Of a stretch of DNA of 64,000 nt, positions 1 through 11,294 are shown one piece after another. This DNA is from Bifiguratus adelaidae. Taxonomy: Eukaryota > Mucoromycota > Endogonomycetes > Endogonales. The translations under genes and the position numbers were made by a program. The notes beneath the pieces were generated by a model, which was not told where the DNA came from, did no database searches, and saw only the letters and a list, made by a program, of their open reading frames with translations. Within the stretch, counting starts at the first letter, position 1. The number at the start of each line of letters is the position of its first letter. The DNA is taken from the NCBI GenBank assembly GCA_002261195.1, contig MVBO01000020.1, forward strand, positions 1 through 64,000. Direction: 5' to 3'.

Positions 1-303
1 CCAACGTCATCCGATCTCCGAATTAGGTAGAGATCAATAAAACAGTCACACCACCGCCGGTGACAGGTTTTCATTTATGTTGCATGACCTCGACTGGACG
101 CTGCCACCTATTGCTTGCTTGTTTTTAGAGGTTCAAGGACGACGGTGCGTATCATCATTCTCTCGGTAAGTGCACTCGAAAATTGCTTGGTTGTTGAGAA
201 TGGTGGTCGCTGATATTTCGAATTTCGTCACACCTCTTGGCAGATATTCCCTGTCCCTGTCGGTCAACGTAACTTTGTGTAAGGACCGAAGAAGCAGGGA
301 GCC

Positions 304-3300
304 ATGACGACAGAAGAGCCGCAAGGTATGATTGTGTGCAAGGCTAGCATAATGATTGGTGCTAAAGCTTAAATGTTTGCGTTTTGGCTCAACAGTCAAC
401 AGGGCCCAAAACGGTCACCCTGGGCAGTCAACCGATCCTAATAAGCAGGCTATCCAACAAATGAACGAAGCTATCGTCCAGGACGCGGGCGGGCAGAATG
501 TACATGCTTTCGATCCAGATGCTTCTCCCGCAGAGAAGAAAGCTCAAGCCGAGGCCAGCATTCCAAAGGAAATCTTACCGCCAGCGAAGGCTGAAAAACC
601 CGTAGGCGGTATGGCTACTGATCTCTCATCTCATGATACAAGGGCTGTTGGCAGAGCTGTAGCTGAGGTGCAGAGTAAGCCCGCTGTACCACCAATCGAG
701 GCTGCGGAGAAACAGGTGGCCAGAAAGTCTACTACTCAGAAGGAAAAGGAGGAGAAAGGGACGCTCAAAGCTGCCGAAAAGCCTAAAGCGAAGCCACCAC
801 AAACATTTCCCACCGCAGCAAAAGGAAAGATACCTGCTTTTTATGAAGTCGGTTGGAACTCTTTCTCCGGATTGGATTTGCCAGGCGCAGCTCCAAAGGT
901 TGCTGGAGATCCCGATGCTGGCCTCATTGAAATGCCAAATTTGAGCATTAAGAAGGAGAACGAGATAATGACATCCTGGATTGATCACGCGTACTTCGGT
1001 GAATTGCGACGCAATGCTGGCGTTCTCCTCATAGCTACAGTGTGGACTTGGTGGCTTACCAGGATAGGAGGCTGGGTGTGGGCTCTTTTTGTGGTAGGCG
1101 CCTTCGTGAGTAAGTATAAAATAGCTGTCAAATTAACGATCATCGTTTACCGAATTGGCTTTCTAGTTACCTATTATCACAATCACATGCGCCGGTTGAG
1201 ACGCAATGCATACGATGACATGGTGCTCGAAACCATTAAGACACGCTTGGACAATAATGCCGAGACTGCAGACTGGATCAACACCTTTTTAGCACGCTTT
1301 TGGCGCATCTACGAGCCTGTCTTGAGTGCGCAAGTCATCTCTCAGGTGGATGGTGTTTTGGCAGATAATTGCCCACCATTTTTAGACTCTTTGCGCCTCA
1401 CCACATTCACGCTTGGGACAAAGCCACCGACAATCGATGAAGTTCGCAGCTATCCACGAACGAAAGCTGACGAAGTGGTAGGTACGCGTGGGACTCCGAA
1501 CGTTAGCTAAACAGATGACCTTATAGCAATTCGAAATGCGGGTATCATTCACTCCGAATGACACAGCGGACATGACTCGAAGAGAGATCGAAGCCAAGCG
1601 TAATCCCAAAGTTGCCCTAACCGTTCGTGTTGGCAAAGGCTTTGTAGGCGCTGGTGCTCCAATTCTAGTGGAGGATATGTCGTTCAAGGGCCATGTGAGA
1701 GTAAAGCTCCAGTTGATGACGGGCATGCCCTTCGTCAAGCAGTTGGCCTTTTGTTTCCTTGAAACACCAGAAATCGGTTATGTCCTCAAGCCGGTTGGCG
1801 GTGAACATTTTGGTGTCGACATCATGTCATTGATCCCCGGATTGGCACCATTCATTCGCTCACAGATTAACAACAACCTCGGCCCAATGATGTACTATCC
1901 CAACGAGTTCAAGCTTGACATAGACAGTTTGGTTAATGGACCTGCATCCTCGTCGACGGCCATTGGTGTGTTGGCTGTCACGGTACACTCAGGTCAAGGC
2001 ATCAAAAACGTGGAGCTTATCGGAAAATCAGATCCTTACGTTAGGTTCCTGCTGGAAGGCAAACCCGAACTCGGTCGAACATCAGTACAACAAGATACTA
2101 CGGACCCTAAGTGGGAGGAGACACATTTCCTACTTCTCAACGATCTGGAAGAAGTTCTTAAGCTTGCAATCTACGATAAGGACGAAAATACGAAGGATAA
2201 GTCCATGGGTACCGCTGAGTTTGACCTGAAGTCAATCAAGGATGCAGAAGACGGAACAGTCGCCGGGCAAACGTTGACTGTAATGCGTACAGGCAAACCA
2301 GTAGGCACACTTTCGGTGGATTTCAAATGGTGTCCCATGTTGAAGGAAAGCAAGAAGGAAGATGGCACAACTGTGCCACCTCCCGAATCCAGTAAGTGCA
2401 TCCGGAGCCTCCATGACAGCTATAATTTACATTTCAATAGATACCGGTATCCTGCGTTTCACTTTGCAAGGATGCTCCGAGCTCGATTCCACAAAGGGTG
2501 AAGGCGACCGATTGAACGCATACGCTCGCGTGCTTGTGAATGGTGCTGAAAAGATCAAGTCGAAGGCAATTAAGCGAACAAACAATCCGAACTGGAACAA
2601 GAACTTTGAAATGCTCATCGTTGATCGCACTCAAACGAACATTTATGTTGAGATCAAGCATGAACGAGACTTTGCTGAGGATCCCGTAATTGGTACTTAC
2701 ACGACATCGCTTATCAAACTATTGAGCAACTTGGAAAAGAAAATTACCGAATTCGACCTTAAGGATGCTCGTGGTGGAACCCTTCGTCTTACCGCAGTCT
2801 GGAAGCCGGTGAATCTGGAGGGCTTGGAAGAACTCCTTGGGCACGGTGCGTATATACCTCCCATCGGTGTTCTCAGATTCAGGGCTTTCGAAGCGAGAGA
2901 TGTCAAGAATGTGGAAGCAATGTCGGGTGGCAAATCCGATCCCTTTATTCGGGCGCTTTGCAACGGACAGGAGCGAGATCGTACGGAAGTCATAGACAAT
3001 ACTCTCAATCCGGTCTGGAACGAATGGCTCTATGTCCCTGTTCATACAATGACAGAGCGAATATACCTGGAATGCATGGATTGGCAGAATAATGGTTCTC
3101 ACAGATCTCTCGGCATGGTTCATATTGATCTCGAGGGCCTCGTCAAAGAAATCAAGAAGGGCGAGGGGAAGAATCAAATCAAGTGGCATGAAGCAACAGG
3201 CAAAACCATTGATACGTAGGTCTACGTTCTGGCGTTCTCGGATGCAAAGCTCACTCACGGTTCCTAGACGCGCACCTTTGGCCACCGTCAACAACAAGCC

Positions 3301-5153
3301 TGTAAAGGGTGATCTTCATTATTTCGTATCCTTTCATCCAACTTTGAAATTTGCCGATGAAGCAGGCTCCAAAAACGATGACAATGAGAACGGCAAGGAC
3401 GACAGGGCCACCGAAGAGAAGCCAAAAGCACCAAAACAAATCGATCGCTCCGTGGACTTGCACGGCGAGAAGGTGAAACTCAATAGCTTGAAGGAGGTTG
3501 ACATCTTGGCCTATCAAAGCGGCGTTCTTAGCGTTACCGTTCATAACGCTCGCTTCACTTCGTCTGTTCACGCTTGCGCAGAGATTTGCGTTGATTCCAA
3601 TGACGCGCAATACCGCTCACCCGCAGTTCGAGGTCAAACCGTTACAGTTGAGGATACCGGCGACGCATTCATCCGAGAGCTCGATTTCTCCCGTATAGTA
3701 ATCAGTTTCAGAAAGGCTGGCGACAGAACCAATCGCGAACCACCCTATTGCCAATTCTCTGGTCAGGTAAAGGATCTTCTTCGACAGCAAGAGGAGGTGA
3801 AGGCACGAAGGCGAGCGCAAAAGGCCGCCAAGCCGGCTGTGGAGAACGAAGATGACAATGATGACCATGAAGACGAGGACAGAGGAACCGAATTCCACTT
3901 TGACGGTCCGAACCCCGGCACTGTCACTCTCAGTTTTAAGTATACACCGGTCATCCAATATCAAATGGAGAGAAGCGAGAGCTTGGACAACCAGGGTCAG
4001 CTTAACGTAACACTGCTGAAGGCGAACGGCTTAATCGCTGCCGATCGTGGCGGTACCAGCGATCCGTACGTGGTTGCCAAACTTGGGGAGGCAAAACTCT
4101 TCAAATCACAAACGTACAAGAAAACCTTGGATCCAGTATTCAAGAACGAGACCTTCCAAGTTGGCATCCAATCAAGGGAGACTGCCCGTCTTACACTGGA
4201 AATCTACGATTTTGATCAAGTTGGCACTGCGGATGAACTTGGTGTCACTGAAGTACCTCTTGCTGGAGATGCCGTTGAGGCTTTCATGGCTCGGGATAGA
4301 CAGCTACCAGTCATGCTTAAAGGACAGCAAGCGGGCACGATCACTGTACGGCTCAACTGGCAGCCTCAACTTTTGGCCCGCAAGAAGACTGGCACGGTGT
4401 TCACTGGCGCGACCCGTATGCTTACAGGTGCTCCGGGAGCTGTCTTTGGTGCTGGTGGCAAGGTTGTAGGTGGAGGTGCTAAAGTAGTCGGAGGTGGTGT
4501 TGGCGCTGTCGGTCATGGTCTCAAGCAGGGCGGATCGGCTCTCGCTAGTGGGTTTGGCTTTGGCAAGAAAAAATTATCGCAAGATATGACACACGCGGAT
4601 GGAATGGTGAACTCTACCTCCAATGAATCGATTCAACCTCAACAAAATGGTAATCTGAGTCAACTTGCGCCGGCACAAGCAGCACAAGGCGTGAACACTC
4701 AGGGTGGAAATATGGTCGGCGCGCCGGGAACGGTATCCTTTACGATTCTCGAAGCCTCGGGTCTCAGGGCCGTTGACAGAGGAGGTAGCAGCGACCCCTA
4801 TGTGCGTGTCAAAGTGGGAAATAAGGAGATTTTCAAAAGCAAGATCAAGAAGAAGACATTGGAGCCTCATTGGTGAGTCATCTTGTCCATCTTCAATGAG
4901 ATGCTAATGGGTTATTTGCAGGGATGAGACCTTTACATATCACGTAGATCCATCACCCATCACCTTCGATATCATATTGAAAGATCATAACGCTATTGGT
5001 AAGGACGAAGGCTTGGGCGAATTCGTATTCCCACTCTGGGACATCATGAAGCACCAACCCGGTCAACCTTCCCACTTTGAGGAGTGGCTAGCATTGCAAC
5101 CGCAAGGTAGTGGCAAGTTGCGGGTCAGAGTAGAATTTACGCCTAATGCCTAG
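304..5153 (+). CDS. TCB: Tricalbin-like ER-plasma membrane tether (SMP + multiple C2 domains)
   Basis: Tricalbins / extended synaptotagmins tether cortical ER to the plasma membrane and move lipid through their SMP domain. Seven exons can be joined in frame: 304-325, 396-1109, 1167-1477, 1527-2391, 2441-3215, 3268-4872 and 4922-5153, giving about 1507 residues, a normal tricalbin length. The order is a Pro/Ala/Lys-rich N-terminus, a hydrophobic hairpin coded near 1015-1110, then an SMP domain (coded about 1200-1930, with FCFLETPEIGYVLKPVGGEH), then at least four C2 domains. C2 domains show SDPYV or SDPF Ca-binding loop motifs near 2030, 2935, 4060 and 4795. A start at 304 is preferred because the 22-nt first exon splices in frame to 396. 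The stretch 1110-1166 has no stop but looks like a 57-nt intron, since removing it restores the usual hydrophobic-to-basic junction (ITYYHNHMRRLRRNAYDDM). It converges on RGP1. The family is certain; the exact paralogue is not. Confidence 0.93.
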
Positions 5154-5213
5154 TATGCATCGTGCTACCTACCTCAATGTACGTGTCATTGACATTTATT
5201 ATAATGTTTTGTA

Positions 5214-7346
5214 TCAGGGTACAGTAAATGTTTGTACCGCGCTGTACATGTGTCTGCCTAGCTCATTTGCCGACCCGTAAACCGTGACAGGTATAATGCA
5301 GTCGAAACTGCTTGCAGAGAGCTCTTGGGCAACCTGCGATTGTCTATGCCGGTCATCTCTATTGATGGTAAAATAAGGCGTGTCTTTTGATGTGATGAAT
5401 TCTATGCGTAAATGCCATTGTAGTCTCACTAGGAGTTTTGTTTAGTCTAGCTCCCATCAAAGAAAGGGCGCAGTCATTACCTCCGGTCGTCTTGAAGTCA
5501 GGTGTCGCCAGAGAAGGTACGGCCAATGTGAAGCTCGTTCGCGCCGTATTTGCGCAAAACTCATGATGTTGAGCGTGGATCTTGCGCGATGTTCGTTGAA
5601 CGCTTTCTTTACTTTTGAGGGCTATGCTAGGCTCAATGGCCTCAACACTTTCCAATGTAATGGAGACCTACATATAAATGGTCAATGAACCTCACCTTGA
5701 AGCCGGGGTACCGGCGTACTGTAACATTACCTGATAGGCTGGTATAGTACATCCGGCAAAAACAAGACAGCCAACAAATATTTCACCGAGACGGACGGCA
5801 GTCTTTAGCAAATGAAGGCGAGCGACCAAGCCGTCAGCACCTCCAATGTCGTAATACCCGCGCTTGCTCTGAGAAACAAGCCTCGAGACAATAGCGATGC
5901 ACGTCCTCTGCTCATGAGACGCGGAATAAGCTTCACTTTCTCGTCGCGTCATTTCACTGGGTCGCTCTGACTTTACTCCAGGCTCGAGCAAGCTTTCCAC
6001 GTACTGGAAGAATGCTTTACGCTGGTTTTCCTGTTCCTTTCGGCCTGTAAAAGAGAGATTGAATGAGATTTGCATTCCTTGCGGCAGAGATTAATCATGC
6101 ATTTACCTTCAACAGGCGCTTTTTTTGTCTCATCTTCACCTAGCGGAGTTGTAGTAGCTGGGTCGTTGGTCATCATGATGGGATTCATTAGGTCATATAC
6201 TGGATGGGAACCGTCGGCTATAGCAATCGCATCATGAAGGTTTAAATCACACCAGGCTATCGTCGATATACTTACAAGAAACGTGGTTAAAAATGCGGAC
6301 GGGTAGGTTGGTGGATCGAATTTGATTCGGTGATAAGCCCCACTGGATAGTGAGAACTAGGTTGTAATGAAAGCGGATAGCTTTGCCTCGATGCGTGGGG
6401 GGAAGATCGTTTGGCAAGTGCAATTTGTACGTATCTGCTCGTCATTAAGTGATTGTCCTCTAAACGCTTGCGCATCTACCTACAAGACTTCTTCTCATCA
6501 GGTTGGAGCTGGAGATCCACAAACAATATGGTGGGTATCGTCGACACGATGGGAATGTTTCGTCTGGCTATGCGATCATTAGTGCGAACGCATGTCAAAC
6601 AAAGGCCCGCGGAGCACACTTACTGGCAGGGTCACCGCTGGGAGAGCCCAAACGCCCCCGAAAGAATCCAAACGACCCAGACAGCGACGAAGACGCTGCC
6701 TTATTGGGCTGTGAACGCAATGTTCTATTCCGAATACTGTCGAATTCACTTCCATTGATCATGGTCTCGTCAACGACAAAGTAGCCAATGAATTGAACCG
6801 TTGCCAGGTACAGCAGTTCCGTTTTTCGCGGTAATGATGGTGCAGAAGAGGAATGTGGGGGTGGAAGAAAGGACGAGAGATCAATGCTTGGTCTAGCCGA
6901 CTCGCCGCCTCCAATGGAGTAAAAGTCAAAGGAACTTCGGGGTGATATGAGGTCGCTTGGCAAGTCTACTGAAGAGCCAGAGTCGACGTCGTCCTTCTGA
7001 GCCGTAGAGTCGTTGTTGTTATCGCGCAAGTCGTGCATCGACTTCCCCGCAGGACCAGCTCTTGCATTCGTCAATGCGTGTCCATTGCCCAGTTGCTTTG
7101 CGCTAGCACTGGCGGACCTCGCGTGTCCGTACTTGTAAGGACCCGCTGCGAAGGTAGGAGATGTTGGAGACGGTAGCGATAAGGCGTTGGTCCGTTCAAT
7201 AGCGTGTCCCGTGTTGGCAAAGTGGAGGGTACATGTCAGTTCTTCGCCAGCAAAGAAGGCACCGCCAGTAGGGAACTTGACCGAGACTAGACCCGTGTCA
7301 ACAACAGCGCGCTCACTTACGCTTCTCTCTCACCTGTAATCGTCAT
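5214..7346 (-). CDS. RGP1: RGP1, subunit of the Ric1-Rgp1 Golgi Rab GEF
   Basis: Rgp1 is the arrestin-fold partner of Ric1 in the guanine-nucleotide exchange factor for the Golgi Rab Ypt6/Rab6. The start is ATGACGATTACAG at 7346, joined across a short intron to give MTITVSVKFPTGGAFFAGEE, the typical Rgp1 opening. Later exons give LLYLATVQFIGYFVVDETMI, PPTHRGKAIRFHYNLVLTI, SKRGYYDIGGADGLVARLHL and RTSFTLAVPSLATPDF in the family's order, with a Ser-rich linker. About seven introns are needed and all have GT-AG borders. The last exon gives LQWHLRIEFITSKDTPYF and the stop at 5214. It is divergent from LOA1 with only 36 bp between start codons and convergent with the tricalbin gene. Assignment is strong; a few internal exon edges are read by eye. 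Confidence 0.9.
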
Positions 7347-7382
7347 TGAGTCAAACCTCCCATTGGCTTGTCCAACGACACG

Positions 7383-8822
7383 ATGGAGAAGTATTCGCGA
7401 TGGAGGGCAAGTTGGCTTAAGAAGGTCAATGGCATCAACTAAGTGCTTATAGGACGCTGGAACGGGTATACAACCCTTTCTACCACCCGTGGTAGGTTGA
7501 TGGAATGGAACACTGCACGCGCAATCTTCTGATGCTTCAATAGCCTCCTAAACAACCACTGGATGCTTTGGGTGCGCTGCGTCTAGCGGCAAGCTTTGCC
7601 ATATGTCCTATCATTGCCTTTGCTCGCCTGTTGATGCTGGCTTTATTGGCGCTATTGCATCTTGTGCTTGTAGACGCAGTATCTATGGTGCTGGTATGTT
7701 GGAGCTTCAAGGGAAATCCAATCGATGCGCTCTAACGGACAACGCTGTAGCCAGGAGCTGTAGCTAGGCTATGGAAGGGGTTGCTTGCAAGTTGCTTGTG
7801 TCGATTGGCCCTTTTCGTCTGCGGCTTTTACTATATTCCCACCGAAATGGTCTCACTTCGACGAGGGTAAGACAACTTACTGAACAGGTGCGTTGGCACA
7901 CGTCATTGATCGCTCTTCTTAGCCGGGGACACGCTACCAGGGCAGAGAAATGGGATGTCAAGAGTGGAGATGTCATTATTGCCAATTGGTCGAGTTACGT
8001 GGATGTACTCTATCTTCAACTCAGGTAAGATTGGGCCAAATGTCCGATCCTGTCCATGACACTGCCTGCAGGTTTGCTCCCGTCTTTACGCAGTGCTTTC
8101 AAAAGACCAACACTCTGCGCATGGTGAGCTTTTGGGAAGCCATCCGATTAACCGGAGCTGTTCCCGAGCTCGAACCACGGCCAGGCTACAAGACCTCTAG
8201 CATGTCTGAGCTCGTCCAACACGTCCAAAACAACGATTTGGGGCCCATTGTTGTCTTTCCAGAGGTATGCTGCACTTTAGCCATCCTTGCTCATGCTCAC
8301 CCGGTACCAAAGGGAACGACCTCGAATGGCAAGGCGTTGCTCAAGTTTTTACCCCTTTTCCAAGAATATCATTTACCTCTTCGACATTTGACTCTGCGCA
8401 TCTTGTCGCTAAGGTGAGCATGCCTCTCCAGGGACCATTCGTGGGCTCACACGCGCACACGCGACAGATACGATTACCATCATTTTTCACCCACCTTTTC
8501 TGCCGGCACAAAATGGACCCATATATTCCGACTCTGCAGCCAATTCCAGAATGCCTTGTCAGTACGATACCTTGCCTCCAGTGAATCGCCTTCATCGCCT
8601 TCCTTCACGCCGAATGCGCCTACGACTGCATCTAGCACCACCATCAACACCAAGGCAGATTTGCCAAAGCAAGACAGTGAAGGAGATGTGGTGGGTGCGC
8701 AAACCCTATTGCTCTTGGGTGCGCTTAGTCGATTAAGGAGAACGGGGATGGGTGTGATTGAAAAGAGGGCTTTTCTGGAATACTTTGCGCAAATGCAATC
8801 GGGATATGCCAAGAAAAAGTAG
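7383..8822 (+). CDS. LOA1: LOA1/Vps66-type lysophosphatidic acid acyltransferase
   Basis: This family acylates lysophosphatidic acid at the ER or lipid droplets and affects lipid droplet and vacuolar traffic. Exon 1 (7383-7406) encodes MEKYSRWR and joins at 7453 to DAGTGIQPFLPPV, matching the known N-terminus of Loa1 homologues. That join needs a GC-AG intron at 7407-7452. A hydrophobic segment follows (AICPIIAFARLLMLALLALL). The acyltransferase motifs are NWSSYVDVL (degenerate NHxxxxD block) and FPEGTTSNGKALLKF (Glu/Gly motif), then YDYHHFSPTFSAGTKW. The C-terminus is Ser/Thr-rich and ends in a lysine cluster. Six further GT-AG introns are inferred. It shares a very tight divergent start region with RGP1 and converges on an aminotransferase gene 58 bp away. 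Confidence 0.87.
7407..7452 (+). other. GC-AG intron in LOA1
   Basis: The exon ends ...TGGAGG and the intron opens GCAAGT and closes TTATAG (46 nt). Removing it joins MEKYSRWR to DAGTGIQPFLPPV in phase. The nearest GT (7421 onward) gives no family-like join. Confidence 0.8.
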
Positions 8823-8880
8823 AGGGGTGCTCGGTGACAAAGGCGTACAAAACGTTAGTCTATCGTTGCATCTATATCGT

Positions 8881-10277
8881 CTAGAGACATCGCTCAATAC
8901 AATTTTTGAGGCGTTGAACCCCTTCAACCAAATCTTTGGCGTTATAATAGGCAAAACAGAGCCGAACGAAATGGCCAGGTGGTGCGGTACCCGGTGTCCA
9001 AAACACGTCGCTCAGCATGAGCTTGACGCCCTGGCCACGATTAATGGAGACCAATAATTCGCGAGAGAGCATGGCCGTCGTGACATTAGGTGGTAACTGA
9101 ATCCAAACAAAGTAACCTCCGGTTGGTTTTTTGCCATTGGGATAGAGAGCGCAACCAAGCGGGACCAGATCGGTTTGAACAGCTGTCGCCAGTGCTTGCA
9201 ATCGTTCACTCAGTGACATGCGCAAGTGTAGTAAGTGTTTAGAGAGCGGCATTGCTTTACCGTCCCGCGGTATCAACAAATGATGAAGTACAAGAGACAC
9301 GAAATGGGCGGGTGAGCCCCCGGAAACATAGACGCCGCTAAAGCAATCTGTTATTGAGTCCATCCGATCCGACACCACAAGACCCACTCACCTCTTCTTG
9401 ACACGAGCAATGATGGAGCGCCTGGCTTCCATCCATCCGCATCGAACACCGGGACCGAGAATCTTACTAAACGTGCCATTGGAAATCACAACCGCTCGCT
9501 CGTCTCCTTCCTCGTCATAACTGGCGAGCCGCGGGGGTACGGTTGCGCTCGCATCATACCACAACATATCGTACACATCATCACACACAATGAGTATATC
9601 GTATTCGCGAGCGAGTTGAACGAGTTGCTGACGACGTGTATGCGAAAGCGTGGTGGTATCCGGATTCGCAAAGGTAGGGACGCAGTACAGGAGATAGGTA
9701 TTGCGATGAGGGTGATGCCCATTGGATGTTGGAATGGTTGCTTGTTGTTCTAGCCAGGTGCGGAGACCTTCGATATCCATACCCTCTTCGTCATCGGGTA
9801 CACCCACAAATTGATCCTCGCGATATCCAGCATCTCGAAGCGTCCTAAAGACATGATGATAGGTTGGGTTCTGGAAAAGCACATGGCGCGTGGTGCTGGG
9901 ATGACAAAAGATGGAAGCAATGTTGGCCAACGATTGAGAAGCGCCTGAGGTCAAGGCAATACAGGATCTGTATAATCATGCTGTCAGAATGGAAACGTGA
10001 TATAGCTTCCCTTTCGTCACTGCCTGTCCACTTGCCTGTCTACGGGCGTCCCATATTCAGCAGCCAGAAACGTAGCCAAGCGCTCTAGCATATCACCGTC
10101 ACCCAGTTCAGGCCCATACTGCAGACTACTGAACGCACTCGGATTCGACTCCGTCAGACATGATGCCGCCGCCTCGCGCATCAGCGACACGGGCAACAAG
10201 TCTGAAGAAGGAGCACCGATGCCCAAGTGGATAGTATTGGGAGGTATAAACTCGTCAAACAAGCTTTTGAGAGCCAT
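8881..10277 (-). CDS. PLP-dependent aminotransferase, fold type I (Yer152c-like)
   Basis: Predicted class I/II aminotransferase. Three exons (10277-10036, 9967-9392, 9337-8881) sum to 424 residues. Features in order are an N-terminal IHLGIGAPSSDLLP, the cofactor-binding LTSGASQSLANI, NPTYHHVF, the substrate-domain loop CVPTFANPDTTTLS, the Asp that pairs with the PLP ring nitrogen in IVCDDVYDML, and the Schiff-base lysine in SNGTFSKILGPGVRCGW. The last part (GGYFVWIQLP, HFVRLCFAYYN) is the usual C-terminal small domain. This arrangement is close to the S. cerevisiae Yer152c / 2-aminoadipate transaminase-like group. Substrate cannot be told from sequence. The first intron (9968-10035) is GC-AG. 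It lies tail to tail with LOA1. Confidence 0.88.
9968..10035 (-). other. GC-AG intron in the aminotransferase gene
   Basis: On the minus strand the exon ends GTAGACAG and the intron begins GCAAGT and ends ATACAG (68 nt). The spliced product reads TPVDRSCIALTSGASQ, the expected join before the PLP phosphate-binding region. Confidence 0.85.
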
Positions 10278-10696
10278 AGAGTATATGAGAGAGGGTGTGT
10301 GCTTGTGTGAGATGTGCGAAAAGAAGGGAAAGCGTTCCCTTTCGGCACCGAGGCCGATACTTCGGAGTGTGGCGAGAATCCGAGCGTATGGTGCGTGTAT
10401 CGCTGTCGGAACACGGTCATGCGAGGATCCACGGGCATATAAACCCACTACGAGTCTGACAGATGCATGTCCTATACACAAGATATGTCTTGCAGAACAC
10501 TGAGATCTCTATCCTTGGATGATACACCTTTTCGTCTTAATCCTGCACGCCCTTATTCTCCTCATCTATTCATCTTTCATTCGGTTCCTAAAGGGCAACA
10601 CGCTATAAACCCTCTACTTCTCTTCTCGTCTCCTCTCTCCTCTTCCTCTCCTCTTCACTGGATCCCAATCCCAATCTATCCTCACATCCTCTAAAA
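10278..10696 (+). promoter_or_regulatory. Shared upstream region of aminotransferase and SUS1 (TATAAA and CT-rich leader)
   Basis: This is a 419-bp divergent intergenic region. On the + strand a TATAAA lies at 10604-10609, about 90 bp before the SUS1 start. It is followed by a pyrimidine-rich (CT) leader at about 10618-10660, common in fungal core promoters. No gene is visible. Confidence 0.5.
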
Positions 10697-11170
10697 ATGT
10701 CCAAAGACGTGAAGCAACGCATCACACTCGAGTTTGTAGAGAGCGGCGAACGGGATAGGTGAGTGTGCTACGACCTTGGTATGGTGGTCTCTTCCTCATG
10801 CTAACGATGGCTCATGGCAGGCTCTTATCGTTGCTGCGTAAGCGATTAACAGAAAGTGGGTGGAAAGATGACCTTGACGCCTATTGCAAAGGTACAGCAC
10901 TCTTCTACCGGGCAGAGGCGTAGTAGACTGATGGTGCCGTGCCTCTTTTGTAGAGACCTTCAAGAATGTCGACCATACTCAACTGAAAATGAGCGATCTG
11001 GTCAACCAAACGACGCAATATGCCAAGGGTGAGTTGTGTGCAGACTGAAAAACGGCCTGGCGCTCAACAGCAGATGGACGGACGCTCCTTGTGTAGAAAC
11101 GGTACCTGAACACATACGGACAGAATTGCTGGCAGAGCTCAAGGCGTTTCTAGATACACAGTTGGATTAA
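10697..11170 (+). CDS. SUS1: SUS1/ENY2, SAGA and TREX-2 subunit
   Basis: Sus1 is a small helical protein shared by the SAGA deubiquitinase module and the TREX-2 mRNA export complex at nuclear pores. Four exons (10697-10758, 10821-10891, 10954-11028, 11097-11170) sum to 93 residues, the family length. The spliced protein contains FVESGERDRLLSLLRKRL, ESGWKDDLDAYCKE and PEHIRTELLAELKAFL, matching the helices of Sus1/ENY2. All three introns have GT-AG borders. Intron-containing SUS1 is well known in yeast, where splicing is regulated; whether that applies here is inference. It lies tail to tail with SGF73, which encodes a direct partner in the same module. Confidence 0.92.
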
Positions 11171-11294
11171 AGCTTGTTGGAGAGGAGGAATCCTGGGGCT
11201 AGAGAGACAAAGGATGTCTTTCTGCATAGTTACAGTTGATGTACAATAGACAAATAGTGAGGACAAGAGGAGAGATCATACAAACGACATATTT

